Shown: positions 35,431 to 45,706 of the stretch, piece by piece
How positions within the stretch are numbered: position 1 is the first letter of the stretch
Layout: each line of letters opens with the position of its first letter
DNA from: DASQHW01 sp963837155
GTDB taxonomy: Bacteria > Actinomycetota > Acidimicrobiia > IMCC26256 > PALSA-610
Reading direction: 5' to 3'
Length of the DNA: 64,000 nucleotides
NCBI GenBank assembly: GCA_963837155.1
Contig: CAWIMB010000001.1
Coordinates: 930,001 to 994,000 of the forward strand
Notes under the pieces: generated by a model
Told to the model about the DNA's origin: nothing
The model's input: the letters and a program-made list of their open reading frames with translations, nothing else
The model's database searches: none
Program-made: the position numbers and the translations under genes

Positions 35431-38408
35431 TTAACGCCCGGCGCGGAGCCGATCGAGGATGCTCGGCCCGCGGACCGGCACAACCCGGAGCTCCGAGCGT
35501 GTATTCGCTGGTCACGGCCCGCGCGACCGTGGCCCGATGGCTGTCGGAGGGGTCGATCCGGGCGTCCCGACCCAGCACCTCGGCGATCCTCCACCCCGCG
35601 GGCACCTGGACGTTGACCTCGAGGTTTTCCGGACGCAGCGTCGGCTGCTTCAGCACATCGAGCCGGTACCAACCGTCCACGAGCTGCACCTGGCTGGTGA
35701 CGTCGAAGTCGACCGTGGAGGTGCCGCCGGCCGCCGCGCTCACGAACGTCGAGTACACGTTCCGCTCGAGTTCCCGTGCTGATTCCAGCGACGCGGGTTG
35801 CCCGTCGACGCGGGCACCGTGGAACTCGCCCAGGGTGTAGATGCTGCACGAACGACCGGTTCTCGCCGGCGCGGAACCGCTCGTCATAGGGACCGATCAC
35901 CTCCCGCGAGAGGCCGGAAGCCGGCGCGCCGTTGTGAAGATCGACGGAGATATGGCTCCGGACCGCGGCCTTGCGTCCATCGTGATCGGGGGTCAACGTC
36001 GCTGCGTACGTCGTCTTGCGGTCGAGGTAGTAGTCGGCCTTGTTGCCGGCCGCGTTCTGGGTCACCACGAGGAGCGAGTCGCCCCGTGCGGTGGTGATTC
36101 GTCCAGAGGCGCCGATCGCGTCCGCAACCTTTTGTTCGTCCGGCTTCGCAAGCCACAGCATGAGGTGCCGGTCCGCGGCCGCCTCGCCGAGTGCGGAGCC
36201 GATGTGCTCGGGCGAGCCCAGCTTCGAGGTCGTCGCCGCACTCCACACCGCGCGGGCGACCTTGCCGAGGAACTCTGCGCGATCGTCCCGGTTCTCGAAG
36301 CGCGCGGTACGCGTCCCGCAGCGTCACGTCGACGACGTTGTCGGTCGTAATCGGCTCGGGCCAACCCGGCACGATGACCGGACCGGTGAGCTTCAACAAC
36401 GCGGCAAGGCCAGACGAATCGACGGCGATCACGCCGTCGACGTGGGGTCCGCCCGACTGCGGCAGGAGGTCCTGGATGACATGGCCGACCGTTGGGAAGT
36501 CGGGCGACATGTTGACGTTTTGCCACGTGTTCGCCACGCCGAAGCGCTCGTAGCGATTGACGAATTCGTTAGGCGCACGCAGAACGCGGCGTGCGCGGAT
36601 CGCCTCCATCGTTGAGTGTGCTGATGCGATCGAACTTCTCGAGCCGTACGTGCCCATTCTTGGCCACGAGAATGCCCCAGTTGCCGATGAACCCGCCGGT
36701 TGCGCGCAGCTCGGCGCTGTTCTGCACGGCAAGGAAGTACCGGCGAGTGCCGTGCCCGCCGAAGACGTCGGGAACAGCCTGGGCCGCGATCTCGACGCGA
36801 TCCGCGTCGGTCTGGGCGTCACGCAGCTTGAGCTGCAACTGATCGATCGCGTTTCCCATGATTGGCAGCAGGTACGTGCGGTCGATCTTGGAGAGGCGTG
36901 CCCGGCTGTCCGCGCAGCAGCTGGGCCGCTTTCGCGAGATCCGGAGCAACCTGTTCGACTTCGCGGATCGGCACCGTTCCGCGCACGACTTCGAAGCGCT
37001 TCGGATCCACGCCGCCTGCGAGTCGACTCCCCGCGTCAGCGAGGCTCTTGCCGGTCTCGACGATGTCTCGGGCGGCGTCGACGTTCGGCCACACGATCGG
37101 AACCACGCGGACCGCATATGCGAGCGGTGAACCGAGTGTCGCGTCGGCCGCGCGGAACGCGTCTCCCGCATCGTTGAACGCGGCCTGGGCATTCGCGGTC
37201 TCGCCCGCACGCAATGCCGAAAGCGCGCGCTGCACGTCGGCTCGGGCGCGGTCGACCTCACGCCGGATGGTCAACGCGGCAACCGCAACCAGCACTGTGA
37301 CGAGTGTGAGCGCGAGTGCCGAAGCGGCGAGCGCGAGGCGAACGAGCCGGGGCAACCCGACAACGGGTTGTTTGTATACGTGCGCGCGGCTGCACACGAC
37401 CGCGAGGATCGTGCAGACGAGGATGGCGGCCAACAGTGCCCACGGCACCCACAGCACGCCCCGCCCGGCAAAAACCGCGAGCGCGCCGAGCACGAGCTGC
37501 ACGGCCATCAGCACGCTCACGGCGATAGCCGGTGACAGGCCGAGCGCGACGAGGCGGTGGGAGAGGTGGTCGCGTCCGCCCTGGGCGACCGAAACGCCGT
37601 GCCGCATCCGTGAGAAGACGACCGTGCAGGTGTCGAGCACCGGTAGCCCGAGCAGCATCAGTTGTACGGCGAACGTCGCGGGCGCGTTCACGACCGGCCG
37701 CAGCTCGAGGACCGCGACCGAGAGCGCGAATCCGAGGAAGAGGGCGCCCGCGTCGCCCATGAAGATCGAGGCGGGGCGCCAGTTGAAGGCGAGGAAACCG
37801 ATACACGCGCCGCACAGACCGGCCGCGAGTGCAGAGACGACGTCCTGACCGCCGAACGCTGCGAGTGCGAAAACTCCTGCCGCGATTGCCGCGCCGATGC
37901 CGCCCGCAAGGCCGTCCATGTTGTCCAGCAGGTTCATCGCGTTCGTGATGGCCACGATGAACACGACGGTGATCACGATGTCGTACGCCGCGATGCCCGT
38001 CGGGTGGGCGCGCACGCCGACCGCGACCGCGGCGATCGCAGCTGCGAATTGCGTGAACAGGCGCGGTCGAACGGGCAGCGTTCGGTCGTCGTCGAGCAGG
38101 CCGACGATGCCGAGCACGACCGCGACCAACGCGAGGACGCCGATCCGTGGCGCGATACCGGGACCGGCCAACAGGCCGACGAGCGCGGCGCCCGCGATCG
38201 CGATTCCACCCATGTAGGGCACATCGCGCGTGTGGAACTTGCGGGTCGCAGGTCGATCGAGGATGCCCGAACTCAGCGCGACGTATCGCATCAACGGCGT
38301 GAGCGCGAGGCTCGCGCCGAACGCGATCAGAAAGGCGACAAGTGAGCGGCTGTCGAGTACAGAGGTCGTACTGCGCGCCGTTGCTGCGACCAGGGCACCC
38401 GCTTCCAC
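35431..38408 (-). CDS. WecA/MraY-like glycan-phosphate transferase fused to DUF4012
   Basis: The N-terminal ~350 residues are a multi-pass polyprenyl-phosphate sugar-1-phosphate transferase: FHTRDVPYMGGIAI, GLLDDDRTLP, NAMNLLDNMDGLAGG (catalytic Asp cluster), ASIFMGDAGALFLGF and RDHLSHRLVAL. After further membrane segments comes a large extracellular DUF4012 domain: YFLAVQNSAELRATGGFIGN, IAVDSSGLAALLKLTGPV and LGEFHGARVDGQPA, ending LDRLRAGR. About 992 codons. The first 520 residues, including the start of the linker, are in one frame, so the fusion itself is not a sequencing artefact; shifts follow near 36905, 36605, 36298, 35850 and 35485. Probably starts lipid-linked glycan synthesis. Confidence 0.85.
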
Positions 38409-38416
38409 GCGAGCGA

Positions 38417-39412
38417 TCAGCGCGGCAGCGCGACTGCGGTCGTGGCTTCCTGGCGGGCTTCGTCGATCATCTCGTCGAGGATCTCATCCAGATCGCGCGT
38501 CGGCTTCCATCCGATGAGCGCACGCACACGCGTGGTGTCCGGAACGCGGCGGAGCATGTCCTCGAACCCCGACTCGTACGCTTGGTCGTACGGGATCAGC
38601 TTGAGCTCGGAACGGCTCTTCGTCCGGCTGGCGACGCGCCGAGCGAGATCCGCGATCGAGATCTCGTGCTGTGAACCGACGTTGAACACATTGCCGACTG
38701 CTTCCGGGTGGTCGAGGAGGCCGACGAGCGCACTGACCACGTCCTGCACGTGGCAGAAGCAGCGTGTCTGGGTGCCGTCGCCGTAGACGGTGAGCGGCTC
38801 ATCGGTGAGCGCCTGGCGGACGAGCCGGGGAATCACCATCCCGTACGCGGGGCTCTGGCGCGGTCCGACGGTGTTGAACAGCCGCACGACGATCGTGGGA
38901 AGGCCGCGCTCCTTGTGGTAGGCGTACGCGAGGATCTCGTCGACAGCCTTGGCGGTGCTGTACGCCCAACGGGCGACGGTGGGCGATCCCAGCAATCGGT
39001 CGGCCGATTCGGCGAGCGGCACCTTGGGGTTCTTGCCGTAGATCTCCGACGTGCTCGTGACGAGCACCTTGCGCCGGTAGCGATGGGCGGCCTCGAGGAC
39101 GATCTCCGAGCCGCGGATGTTCGTGGTGAATGAGCGCAGCGGCTGTTCGACGATCAACTTCACACCGACCGCGGCCGCGAGGTGCACGATCACGTCGGAC
39201 TCGTGCGCGAGCTCATCGACCATGAGCTCGTCGAGCACCGAGCCGTGCACGAACCGGAAACTCGGCCGGCGCTCGAGTGACGCGACGTTGGACTCGCGGC
39301 CGGTGCTGACGTTGTCGAGCGCGACGACGCGGTCGCCTCGATCGGTCAGGCGCTCGGCGAGGTGAGAGCCAATGAAGCCGGCACCACCCGTGATGAGGTA
39401 GGTCTGCGGCAC
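38417..39412 (-). CDS. NAD-dependent sugar epimerase/dehydratase (extended SDR)
   Basis: 331 residues: TYLITGGAGFIGSHLAERL (NAD loop), HLAAAVGVKLIVEQPL, TSTSEIYGKNP, WAYSTAKAVDE (YxxxK) and VRLFNTVGPRQSPAYGMVIP. Closest in feel to UDP-glucuronate decarboxylase/GDP-mannose dehydratase groups. The frame is intact. It is eight bases upstream of the WecA-DUF4012 gene, with which it is probably cotranscribed. GTG 39412 is the start nearest the NAD loop; GGGAG lies about 14 bases before it. Confidence 0.88.
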   Translation of the reverse strand: MPQTYLITGGAGFIGSHLAERLTDRGDRVVALDNVSTGRESNVASLERRPSFRFVHGSVLDELMVDELAHESDVIVHLAAAVGVKLIVEQPLRSFTTNIRGSEIVLEAAHRYRRKVLVTSTSEIYGKNPKVPLAESADRLLGSPTVARWAYSTAKAVDEILAYAYHKERGLPTIVVRLFNTVGPRQSPAYGMVIPRLVRQALTDEPLTVYGDGTQTRCFCHVQDVVSALVGLLDHPEAVGNVFNVGSQHEISIADLARRVASRTKSRSELKLIPYDQAYESGFEDMLRRVPDTTRVRALIGWKPTRDLDEILDEMIDEARQEATTAVALPR

Positions 39413-39561
39413 TTGGTGAAAGTACTCCCCCGTGCGCGGAAACAGTGGGATCTCATCGGCAGGAACGCGCGTCTCACCAGGGTGTTCGCCGCGTCGAGAA
39501 AATCGCACCCCGTGCGGTGTCGCCATGCACATGAACGCGTTGCGCGGCCACCCTTCGACTA

Positions 39562-39582
39562 CGTTGAACCGGTCGTTCAACG
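39562..39582. promoter_or_regulatory. Inverted repeat upstream of the methyltransferase gene
   Basis: Eight-base arms CGTTGAAC and GTTCAACG around CGGTC, 23 bases before the methyltransferase start, in the 192-base space between divergent genes. Size and symmetry fit an operator; a hairpin in the leader is the alternative. Confidence 0.35.
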
Positions 39583-39604
39583 CGCCGAACACGTGCGGGG
39601 CACC

Positions 39605-40576
39605 ATGCATGACGTCTTGATGCCGAAGGAACTCCTCGACCGGATTTGCTGCCCGCTTTGTGGCGCGGACCTCGCGCCAACGGCTGAACCGCTGGGCGTC
39701 ACCTGTGCGCAGGGTCACGCGTTCGGGAGCGGCGACGGATACCTCGATCTTTCTGACGAGCGTCCTTCCGACGTCGAAACGGAGCGGATGTTCGCGAGCT
39801 TCGGCTACGAATGGAACACGTTCGACGGCGTGCGGGACGAGGACGCGCGTTTCGCCGAGATGTACTTCCGCGACCTCGACTTCTCGCGGCTCGAGGGCAA
39901 GGTTGGCCTCGATGCCGGCTGCGGGAAGGGCCGGTTCACACGCTTCCTCGCGCCGCACCTTCAGGCGCTGATTGCGCTCGACGGGTCTTCCGCAGTGCAG
40001 GCGGCGGCGCGCAATCTCCGTGAGTACCCGAACGTCGTGGTGGTGAAGTCGGACCTTCGCGACGCGCCGTTGGCTCCGGACAGCTTCGGTTTCGTGTCGT
40101 GCCTCGGTGTGCTCCACCACCTCGAGGATCCGCGCGCCGCATTCGATCGGCTCGTGCGCCTCCTCGCTCCCGGGGGCACGATGCTGGTCTATCTCTACAG
40201 TCGTCCGGAAAAGCCCGGGGCACGTCAAGCCGGAGTCGCGGCCGCCACCGGACTGCGCAAGCTGACGGTGAAGATGCCGCACCGCGCGCTGCGCACGGTC
40301 AGCGCACCCGTCGCACTCGGTCTCTACGCCGGTTTCGTGAAACCCGGAGCGTTCGGCGAGCAGCGCGGGATCGCGCGTCTCGCGGCGCTGCCGATGGCGA
40401 CGTACCGAGGCAAGCCTCTTCGCAGCCTCGTGCTCGACACCTTCGACCGGCTCAGTGCGCCGATCGAACGCCGGTACCTGTTGTCGGAGCTCGAGCCGTG
40501 GTTCGCGTCGGCGGGAATGGTCATCGACGCCGCTCGCGACGAGGCCGGCTGGTTCATCGTCGCGCACAAGCCCTGA
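39605..40576 (+). CDS. SAM-dependent methyltransferase with N-terminal zinc ribbon
   Basis: 323 residues. The N-terminus is a Trm112-like ribbon (LLDRICCPLCGADLA and VTCAQGHAF). The class I methyltransferase domain follows: VGLDAGCGKGRFTRFLAPHL, ALIALDGSSAVQAAARN and SFGFVSCLGVLHHLEDPRAAF. This layout is common among methyltransferases in polysaccharide loci. The frame is intact. The ATG at 39605 has GGGG seven bases upstream; ATG 39620 lacks a ribosome-binding site. Its stop lies one base from the convergent flippase stop. Confidence 0.85.
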   Translation: MHDVLMPKELLDRICCPLCGADLAPTAEPLGVTCAQGHAFGSGDGYLDLSDERPSDVETERMFASFGYEWNTFDGVRDEDARFAEMYFRDLDFSRLEGKVGLDAGCGKGRFTRFLAPHLQALIALDGSSAVQAAARNLREYPNVVVVKSDLRDAPLAPDSFGFVSCLGVLHHLEDPRAAFDRLVRLLAPGGTMLVYLYSRPEKPGARQAGVAAATGLRKLTVKMPHRALRTVSAPVALGLYAGFVKPGAFGEQRGIARLAALPMATYRGKPLRSLVLDTFDRLSAPIERRYLLSELEPWFASAGMVIDAARDEAGWFIVAHKP

Positions 40577-40577
40577 C

Positions 40578-42129
40578 TCAGGGAGCGTCAACGGCTTCCT
40601 GGCGCGCTGCGACCGACTGGAGCTGTTCGAGCAGCCGGGTCTTCTTCACGCCGTAGACGACGAGCGGTGCGAGCACCAAGTACGCGATGGCGAGGTGCCA
40701 GACGAGCGTGGCGGCCGCCTCTCCTGCGCTCTCCTGGTGGTCGGCGACGCCCAGGCCGAGCGTCAGTACCGCGGTTGCGACGACACCGACGAGCGCGTGA
40801 GCACCGATGGCGGATGCGGCCCGACCGCCCCAGAGCTCTCGGCCGATCGTCGCGAGGATGAAGACGAAATACACGCCATAGCCGATGACGGTGCCCCACG
40901 CGACCGGCTCCAGCTCCAAAGCGCTGATTGCGACGGCGGCGCCGATGGCTGCTGCGGTCGCCGCGAGTCCAACGAGGTTGGACACGCCGACACGGCCGAG
41001 CTTCCTGTCGACCATCCAGAAATTCCTGATCATCGTCGTTTGCGGTACGAAGAACAACGCGAGCATCAGGATCGCCAGGACGTTCGCGGCCGCGACGTAC
41101 TTCGGGATCGCGACGGCGGCAAGAAAGGTGAACGCGTTCACGACTGTGACGATCAGCAGCGGGTGCAGCACCGTGTACTGCAGGAGCAGGAATCGCTTCG
41201 CGTCCTCGGCGAGCTCCCTGCGTTCCACCTGCCGCGCCTGTCAACGAAAACGCTCGCATCACGAAGACGCTGCTAAAGAGCGACGGAACATTCGCACTCT
41301 GGATGAAGAAGAGCTTTGCCGTCGAATACAAGGCGAGGTCGGCCAACCCGAAGTAGCGCGCAACGATGATCGCATCAAGGTTGCTCCAGAGCGCGTGGGG
41401 AAACTCGACGATCTGCAGCGGCAGCCCGAACCGCAACAACGCCCGGAAGACCCTCCACGTGAAGCCCTCGAACACGTTCATTTGCTCACGACGAGCAAAG
41501 ACGTAGAGGAGCAGCACGCCCAGCACGGCCGCGGCGATGCCCCCCACGAACAGTCCGTTGATCCCGCCCAGGTCCGCGCCGGCCGGCAGCAGCACGAATG
41601 CGGCCACCGAACCCCAGAACAGCGCCTTGCTCAGCGAGGGATAGGACTGCCGACCGTGATGGAACGTGATCAGCGCATACGACATCGCTCCCAGCACGAC
41701 GAGCGCGGCGGCCACGAACAGCGCGGTCGTACGGCCGCCATCGGGCCGAACCACGATCGCGAACACGACGATCCCCAGCGCGACGATGACGGCCTGACCG
41801 AGGTTCCCCCAGAACACGGTCGCGCGCACTCGGTGCGCTTCGTCTTCCCGCTCCGCGCCTTCGAGTACGGGAAGCTCGATCTCGGCCGCGCTCACGAAGC
41901 CGACGTCAGCCGTCGCTACGAACTCGCGGATCACCATGACGAGGTTCCAGAGACCGAGGGTCGCCGGAACCAGCAGCACGCGGAGCACGAGGTTCTCGAC
42001 AAGCCCCATCATCTTTCCGGCAAGTGAACTCGCCGTATAGACAAACGAGTTCTTGAAGAATCGCGGCCACCCGCGTGGGTGCAGTCGTCTCGACGTCTCC
42101 CGCACCGCGGTCACGGTCCCCCGGTCCAT
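40578..42129 (-). CDS. Wzx-like polysaccharide flippase
   Basis: About 517 residues with 12-14 membrane helices, of the O-antigen/MATE export group: FFKNSFVYTASSLAGKMMGL, WNLVMVIREFVATADVGFVS, LRFGLPLQIVEFPHALWSNL, IVARYFGLADLALYSTAKLF and LALFFVPQTTMIRNF. Predicted to flip lipid-linked repeat units across the membrane. One frameshift near 41232. Last gene of the 22-kb operon, seven bases after the GT2 gene. Confidence 0.88.
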
Positions 42130-42136
42130 CTGTACG

Positions 42137-43075
42137 TCACACCCTCACGAGACCGCCCCGGAGGCGCTGCCGAATCATCGTCTTCGAGCGCTCCGCGAGT
42201 CCGAAGGACAGGTACTCGATGAGCGCCTTGCGCTCGTCGCGTCCGAGACCACGCCCAAGACGGGCGGTATCCCGTAGGAGGAGGAGGTACTCGCGCTCCG
42301 TGTAGCGCATGCGCAGCGAGATGAGCCGCCGGGAAAGCTCGATCGCCTGCGATCCGTACCCCTCGCGGAGACGATCGCCGCTGATCACGATGCCGTGATG
42401 CACGAGCCCTCGTTGGTAGTTCGCGTGCATCTGTGCGGCATGCGTGCGGTAGCTGACGAGCGGCTCGGGCAGGTAGTGCAGCGCGATCTCCAGGTTCAGT
42501 TCGAGCCACAGCCGATAGTCCTCGGTGCCGCGGATCTCCTCGTCCTCCCAGAACGGGTGCGCCAGAACTCGCTCGCGTGTGAGCACCGCACTCGAGAGCG
42601 TCACGAAGTTCGAGAGAACCATGAACGGATCTCGGGCCGGGATCACGCGTTTCATACGAGGGCTAAGGAGCCGGCTCGTGCGCGTTCCTGCGTCGTCGAT
42701 GACATAGCCATTCGAGAAGATCATTTCGGCGCCGGTGCCTTCGATGTGCTCGTAGACGCACTGAAGCTTGTGTGGCATCCAGAGATCGTCCGAGTCGAGG
42801 AACGCGACGTATCGGCCACGCGCAAACTCCACGCCCACGTTCCGGGCCGCGCCCGCCAGTCCGGTGTGTGGGATCGTGACATGACGAAAGCGTCGATCGA
42901 TCTGCTCGTACCACTTGAGGATCTCGGGCGTGTGGTCAGTGGAGCCGTCGTCTACAACGAGGCACTCGAAATGGTCGAAGCTCTGACGCTGCACGGAATC
43001 AAGCGCTTCTTCGATGAAGTCCACGGCGTTATAGGCCGCCATCACGACCGTGAAGTAGGGGATCTGCTCGCCCAT
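42137..43075 (-). CDS. Glycosyltransferase family 2
   Basis: 312 residues: FTVVMAAYNAVDFIEEALDS, LVVDDGSTDHTPEIL and the DxD-type motif RYVAFLDSDDLWMPHKLQ place it in GT-A family 2. The C-terminal part is a helical extension without membrane segments. The frame is intact. ATG 43075 is six bases from GGAGG; ATG 43078 just before it is too close. Donor and acceptor cannot be told; it is likely to build the repeat unit exported by the neighbouring flippase. Confidence 0.9.
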   Translation of the reverse strand: MGEQIPYFTVVMAAYNAVDFIEEALDSVQRQSFDHFECLVVDDGSTDHTPEILKWYEQIDRRFRHVTIPHTGLAGAARNVGVEFARGRYVAFLDSDDLWMPHKLQCVYEHIEGTGAEMIFSNGYVIDDAGTRTSRLLSPRMKRVIPARDPFMVLSNFVTLSSAVLTRERVLAHPFWEDEEIRGTEDYRLWLELNLEIALHYLPEPLVSYRTHAAQMHANYQRGLVHHGIVISGDRLREGYGSQAIELSRRLISLRMRYTEREYLLLLRDTARLGRGLGRDERKALIEYLSFGLAERSKTMIRQRLRGGLVRV

Positions 43076-43130
43076 CATCGACCTCCGGTATCGCTGGCAA
43101 CGTACGCCCGGTCGAGCACGCCGCGTGCCG

Positions 43131-45014
43131 TCAATTCTTCGTACAAACGATCCGACGCGCCTCCGTCGAGGCGCGGAGATGGGCCGCGAGCGCAGCAGGC
43201 CAACACGATCGCCGGATGCGGTACTCGTCGCCTTCCCGCAGACACTCGTCGATGCACGCGCGCAACTCGGCCGGTGTCGTCCAGGTGAACACCGCGTCCG
43301 CGACGAGCTCCATCGGGTTTGGTGACAGACGTCCGAGTGCTCGATACACGATCGGCATGGAGCCGGCCGCCATTGCCTCGAGCGCGGTTGACGTGCCGCC
43401 GCACACGACGAACCGTGACGCGCGGAGCAATTGCGGCAGACGATCTGTGAACGCACGTGCCCGCTCGACGCCGTAGTGCCGCGCGCGCTGCGCGAACATC
43501 GCCGGCAACGGCTGCAGCGGATGGAACTTGAACAGCGGCAGAAGCTCGGGTCGTTCGGCCGCGGCGGACAGCACCGATTCGACGAGGATGAGTGACTCGT
43601 CGACGCTTGACGATGTCGCGACGAGTACAACGACATCCGACGGCGCCGGGCGTGTGCCGAGCAACGACTCGGCAAGCTGTTCGCGCGATTGAGCGCCGGT
43701 ATCGCCCCCATTGGGGTCGTACCGAATGCCCCCGCAGACGAGGACGCGCTCGGCGCCCAGTCCCGGAGCGAACGCCTGCTGCGGCAGCGCCCCGAACGCG
43801 GCAATGAGATCGGGAAGAAAGGCACAGGCGCCCGCGTCGCTCGCCTGGACGTCTTCGGTGAGGAAGTGCCAGCCCATCTGGTTGGCGTTGTACGCGCCGG
43901 CCTGGATGCCAACAACCGTCACCCGCTTGTCGGTGTGAGCACTGGCGGCGACCGCGCGCTCCACCGGCTGGTATTCGAACGACATGAACAACGCCCGAGC
44001 CCGTGTCGCCCGCTCGACGACGTGTGTCATGAACCGCGCGAGCGTGACGTTCGTGGGCACCTCAGCGCCGAAGACGCTGCGCTCGAGCTCGCGCACGAAC
44101 AGCGGACCGACGTCGATGCCGTCGAACCTGAACGTGGCATGGCGGTGCCGGATGCGCCAGCTCGCGAAGCGCGCAAACAAGCGAACCGTCGACTGCCCGT
44201 GTACGAAGTCGCGCAGACCGAGCTCGGCTTCCACCAGACAGATCCGCGGCGCCCCGGCACGCGTCGACCGGCGCCGCTCTTTCCACAGCCGCGCAAGCGA
44301 CCCGTACCACGAGGCGACGTACTGGATCCGGTGGCCGTTCCGTTCGAGGACTTCCGGCAGGACGCCGAACGTTCGATCGCGCCACGGTTCCGTACCGGCG
44401 TCGGCCATGTTCGGAAAGCGCGTGTAGATCAGTACGTCGGCATCGGGCTCGGTGCCGAGGGCGAACGTGCGGCGCAGGCCGGACGCGCGCACGAGCAGCC
44501 AGCGTACGAGCGCGAACGGTGTGTATGCGATGCGCCGGATTGCTGCGCGCCCGAGGGAGTGACGGCCAGCACCGCGGCTGAGCTCGACCGCGAATGCTCG
44601 GCCGCGATCGCGTACGACCTGCTCGGCGGCCCAGGCGAGCTGGGCGTCATCACCGAGCCACGAGACGTCGGTGATCTCCGGGTGGGCGTCCAGCGTGGCG
44701 CGCAACAACAGGAGGCCGTAGAGCTCATGCATGAGCGGAGATCGCAGGCAGCTCTTCTCCGAGATCGGTGCGTACCACCACCAGCTGATTCCGTCCGCAA
44801 AACGCTGGAACGACAAGACACCGGTTGACGCCGCGAGCTGATGCAGCCAGCGTGGGTACTCAGCGCGAAGTTGGGTGACCGCCGCGTCCGCGAGACGTGC
44901 GATGTCGGGCGGCGGCGACTCCTCCGGTCCGGGCGCGCCCGCGAGCCGGAGGACCCACTCCGCCGGATCGAGCTCGAGCGCGTTCGCCGGGTCGGCGACG
45001 ACGACGAGGCGCAT
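43131..45014 (-). CDS. Large surface-carbohydrate biosynthesis protein, GT-B-like (A)
   Basis: 627 residues in one intact frame. The N-terminal half is of unknown fold (ISWWWYAPISEKSCLRSPLM, ELYGLLLLRATLDAHPEIT). The C-terminal half has GT-B features: VVGIQAGAYNANQMGW, VLVCGGIRYDP, LLPLFKFHPLQPLP and RFVVCGGTSTALEAMAAGSMPIVYR. It resembles the large proteins found in bacterial surface-carbohydrate loci with nonulosonic acid genes (TIGR04326-like), but no enzyme activity is established to my knowledge. Two other proteins in this operon share the C-terminal pattern. ATG 45014 follows the HAD stop by two bases. Confidence 0.72.
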   Translation of the reverse strand: MRLVVVADPANALELDPAEWVLRLAGAPGPEESPPPDIARLADAAVTQLRAEYPRWLHQLAASTGVLSFQRFADGISWWWYAPISEKSCLRSPLMHELYGLLLLRATLDAHPEITDVSWLGDDAQLAWAAEQVVRDRGRAFAVELSRGAGRHSLGRAAIRRIAYTPFALVRWLLVRASGLRRTFALGTEPDADVLIYTRFPNMADAGTEPWRDRTFGVLPEVLERNGHRIQYVASWYGSLARLWKERRRSTRAGAPRICLVEAELGLRDFVHGQSTVRLFARFASWRIRHRHATFRFDGIDVGPLFVRELERSVFGAEVPTNVTLARFMTHVVERATRARALFMSFEYQPVERAVAASAHTDKRVTVVGIQAGAYNANQMGWHFLTEDVQASDAGACAFLPDLIAAFGALPQQAFAPGLGAERVLVCGGIRYDPNGGDTGAQSREQLAESLLGTRPAPSDVVVLVATSSSVDESLILVESVLSAAAERPELLPLFKFHPLQPLPAMFAQRARHYGVERARAFTDRLPQLLRASRFVVCGGTSTALEAMAAGSMPIVYRALGRLSPNPMELVADAVFTWTTPAELRACIDECLREGDEYRIRRSCWPAALAAHLRASTEARRIVCTKN

Positions 45015-45016
45015 GG

Positions 45017-45706
45017 TCAGCTCGACGGAGCGCTGATGAGTCGTTCGATGCGCTCCCACTTCCCGTTCAGCTCCGCGAGCGATGAGACGATCTCGGTCGA
45101 GCTGGGGAACGGATTGCGGGCGCCGGGAGCCACGCGGCCGATGAAGTGCACACCGGAGTCGGCCGCCGCCACCAGGTCGCTGCGCGCGTCGCCGACGAAG
45201 ACGACCGTGTCGGGGGCGAGGCCGTGTTGGTCGAGGACCGAATGGACGAATTCCGCCTTGGTCGTCGGGCTCCCGGACACACCCCGAAAGTAGTGCGCGA
45301 GACCGCGCCGTTCGACGATCTCCCGAATCTCACGGTCGGGAGTTGCCGACGCGACGAAACACGCGAAGCGTGCGGACGCGAACTCCAGGAAGGGGAGTGC
45401 GCCCTCGACGAGCGGGCATGCCACCACACGCTCGACCACGAGCTCGGAGAAGCGCCGGTCGAGGCGTGCAACCTCGTGCTCGTCGAGGGTTTGGTGCAGA
45501 AGGTCGCGGTAGATCGTTGCGAACTTCTCGTATCGCGAAACGCCCATGTTGTCGAGATGCAGCGCAACGATCTCCTCGACGTGGTCGGGTCGGTCGGCGA
45601 ACAAGGCGCGGAACGCGTCGGTCTTGATGTCGACTGACTCAGCGATCACGCCGTCGAAGTCGAAGACGATCGCTCTGATCGGATGCGCACGGTCACGCTC
45701 GTTCAA
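45017..45706 (-). CDS. HAD-superfamily sugar phosphatase
   Basis: 229 residues of the beta-phosphoglucomutase/GPH group: IRAIVFDFDGVIAESVDIKT (motif I with both Asp), FVASATPDREIREIVE (motif II Ser/Thr), TTKAEFVH (motif III Lys) and VVFVGDARSDLVAAADSG (motif IV). Likely removes a phosphate from a sugar intermediate. TTG 45706 overlaps the stop of the preceding gene as TTGA; an in-frame GTG at 45751 would overlap that gene much more. The frame is intact. Confidence 0.88.
   Translation of the reverse strand: MNERDRAHPIRAIVFDFDGVIAESVDIKTDAFRALFADRPDHVEEIVALHLDNMGVSRYEKFATIYRDLLHQTLDEHEVARLDRRFSELVVERVVACPLVEGALPFLEFASARFACFVASATPDREIREIVERRGLAHYFRGVSGSPTTKAEFVHSVLDQHGLAPDTVVFVGDARSDLVAAADSGVHFIGRVAPGARNPFPSSTEIVSSLAELNGKWERIERLISAPSS

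Noticed and set aside
39413..40591. Upstream extension of the 38417 epimerase to 724 codons
   Set aside because: The extension is antisense to the methyltransferase; the NAD loop begins right after GTG 39412.
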